From the NCBI RefSeq assembly GCF_947331445.1, contig NZ_CAMZOG010000004.1, positions 40,671 to 104,670 of the forward strand: a DNA stretch of 64,000 nucleotides. Direction: 5' to 3'. The notes under the pieces were generated by a model. That model was not told the DNA's origin. It saw only the letters and a program-made list of their open reading frames with translations, and did no database searches. The DNA is from Parendozoicomonas sp. Alg238-R29. Its GTDB lineage: Bacteria > Pseudomonadota > Gammaproteobacteria > Pseudomonadales > Endozoicomonadaceae. Below, one piece after another: positions 63,463-64,000 of this stretch. The position numbers and the translations under genes were made by a program. Each line of letters starts with the position of its first letter. Position 1 is the stretch's first letter.

Positions 63463-63538
63463 ATGCCTGTCTTTAGTGGTTTGCGGTAAAATAGCGGTTG
63501 TCGAGACAGCTATTTCACAAAACAAAAAAGACAGGCAT
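63463..63538. repeat. Nested inverted repeats in the insertion-sequence leader
   Basis: ATGCCTGTCTT (63463-63473) is perfectly complementary to AAGACAGGCAT (63528-63538). Inside, AAATAGC (63489-63495) pairs with GCTATTT (63509-63515). The apparent TTG start of the transposase (63498) lies in the inner loop, so the fold could hide the ribosome site from read-through transcripts. Confidence 0.6.
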
Positions 63539-64000
63539 AAAGCATCATAACAGCGTTTTCCAACAGTTACTCAAGACAATCCCACGTCATCAGTTTCAGA
63601 AGGTCGTTGATCGCCACAACGGAGATCATCGAATCCGGACTCTGTCATGCTGGACTCAACTCGTTGCCATGATGTTTGCTCAACTGGCCAGCCGGGTTTC
63701 CATTCGGGATCTGGTTGAGAATTTTAATACCTGCCACAACCACCATTATCATTTGGGTGTCTCTCGCATAAAGCGCTCTTCATTGTCAGATGCCAACAGC
63801 ACTCGGGCGGCCAGCATTTTCTCAGAAACCTTTTTCTTTCTATTGCAAAAGGTCAGAAGCCATCTGCCTCGGGGAGCGGCCAGTATATGGTACGCCTGAT
63901 TGATTCCACGACCATTGACTTACATTTGAACCAGTTTGAGTGGGCGCATTTCCGAAAAACCAAAGGCGGCATAAAGCTTCATACGGTGTATGACCCGAAG
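63498..64000 (+). mobile_element. IS4-family transposase, frameshifted and cut by the right edge
   Basis: The first frame (63498-63899, TTG start) matches the N-terminal DUF4372-type domain of IS4-family transposases: NSVFQQLLKTIPRHQFQKVV, DRHNGDHRIRTLSCWTQLVA, MMFAQLASRVSIRDLVENF. It stops at 63899. A -1 frame continues as QYMVRLIDSTTIDLHLNQFE and GGIKLHTVYDPK to the edge. LIDSTTIDL holds the first catalytic Asp of the DDE triad, so a frameshift between about 63848 and 63880 breaks the gene before the active site. It is unlikely to be programmed, since no classical slippery heptamer was found. The IS left end was not located precisely. Confidence 0.8.

Noticed and set aside
63843..63880. Programmed -1 frameshifting in the transposase
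   Set aside because: No classical A6G or X XXY YYZ heptamer is present; simple mutation is more likely, though this is noted as testable.
1..64000. CRISPR arrays, tRNA or rRNA genes, prophage genes
   Set aside because: No regularly spaced repeats, cloverleaf-like segments, rRNA sequence or phage structural genes were seen on either strand by eye.

Overview
The window reads as chromosomal DNA from a gammaproteobacterium of the Oceanospirillales/Pseudomonas side of the class, most like a host-associated Endozoicomonas-type organism. The evidence is gene order and gene content. The run leuC-leuD-leuB-asd-usg-fimV-truA-trpF-(trpB-trpA)-accD-folC-dedD-cvpA-purF-metZ matches the order known from Pseudomonas aeruginosa. 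fabA-fabB, prmB-aroC, rsuA/radD and moxR-DUF58-tgpA are also typical gammaproteobacterial neighbourhoods. The host-associated part rests on two large genes for eukaryote-type enzymes that look like injected effectors. The genus is an inference; no rRNA or tRNA gene is present to confirm it.

Layout. 1-2.6 kb: end of an AEC-family permease, then htpG behind a sigma-32-type promoter. 2.7-7.7 kb: a secreted M4 metalloprotease followed after 26 nt by a 1098-residue protein with all the sequence boxes of a ubiquitin-specific protease. 7.7-9.5 kb: fabB and fabA on the minus strand. 9.9-19.6 kb: gpsA, a DUF4389 protein, sixA, two tandem MFS transporters, a TRAP-permease remnant, a MenI-like thioesterase, an alpha/beta hydrolase, a DUF4892 protein, a patatin and a peptide-binding protein. 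19.6-25.8 kb: an Smr protein (minus), a decayed ycdX-type PHP pseudogene, prmB, aroC, a FadL-type porin and a secreted partner. 25.9-30.4 kb (minus): tmcA, trkH and a LysR regulator divergent from leuC.

30.6-52.7 kb is the conserved block for leucine, aspartate-family, tryptophan, fatty-acid, folate, purine and methionine synthesis, with FimV and TruA. It is interrupted between asd and usg by an 876-residue minus-strand gene with the CKSGKDRTG phosphatase loop of SopB/IpgD/SidF-type phosphoinositide phosphatases. 53-64 kb: a YgiQ radical SAM protein, moxR-DUF58-tgpA, rsuA (minus), radD, arfB (minus), a GIY-YIG protein and, at the right edge, a frameshifted IS4-family transposase.

The most interesting content is the pair of candidate effectors: a bacterial USP-type deubiquitinase-like protein and a phosphoinositide-phosphatase-like protein with a Ser-rich N terminus. 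They act on two different eukaryotic signalling systems and sit as single cargo genes among housekeeping genes, with no secretion apparatus nearby. Signs of genome decay are also visible: the PHP pseudogene with three lesions, the TRAP remnant, small tandem duplications and a broken transposase. No CRISPR array, rRNA, tRNA or prophage was seen.
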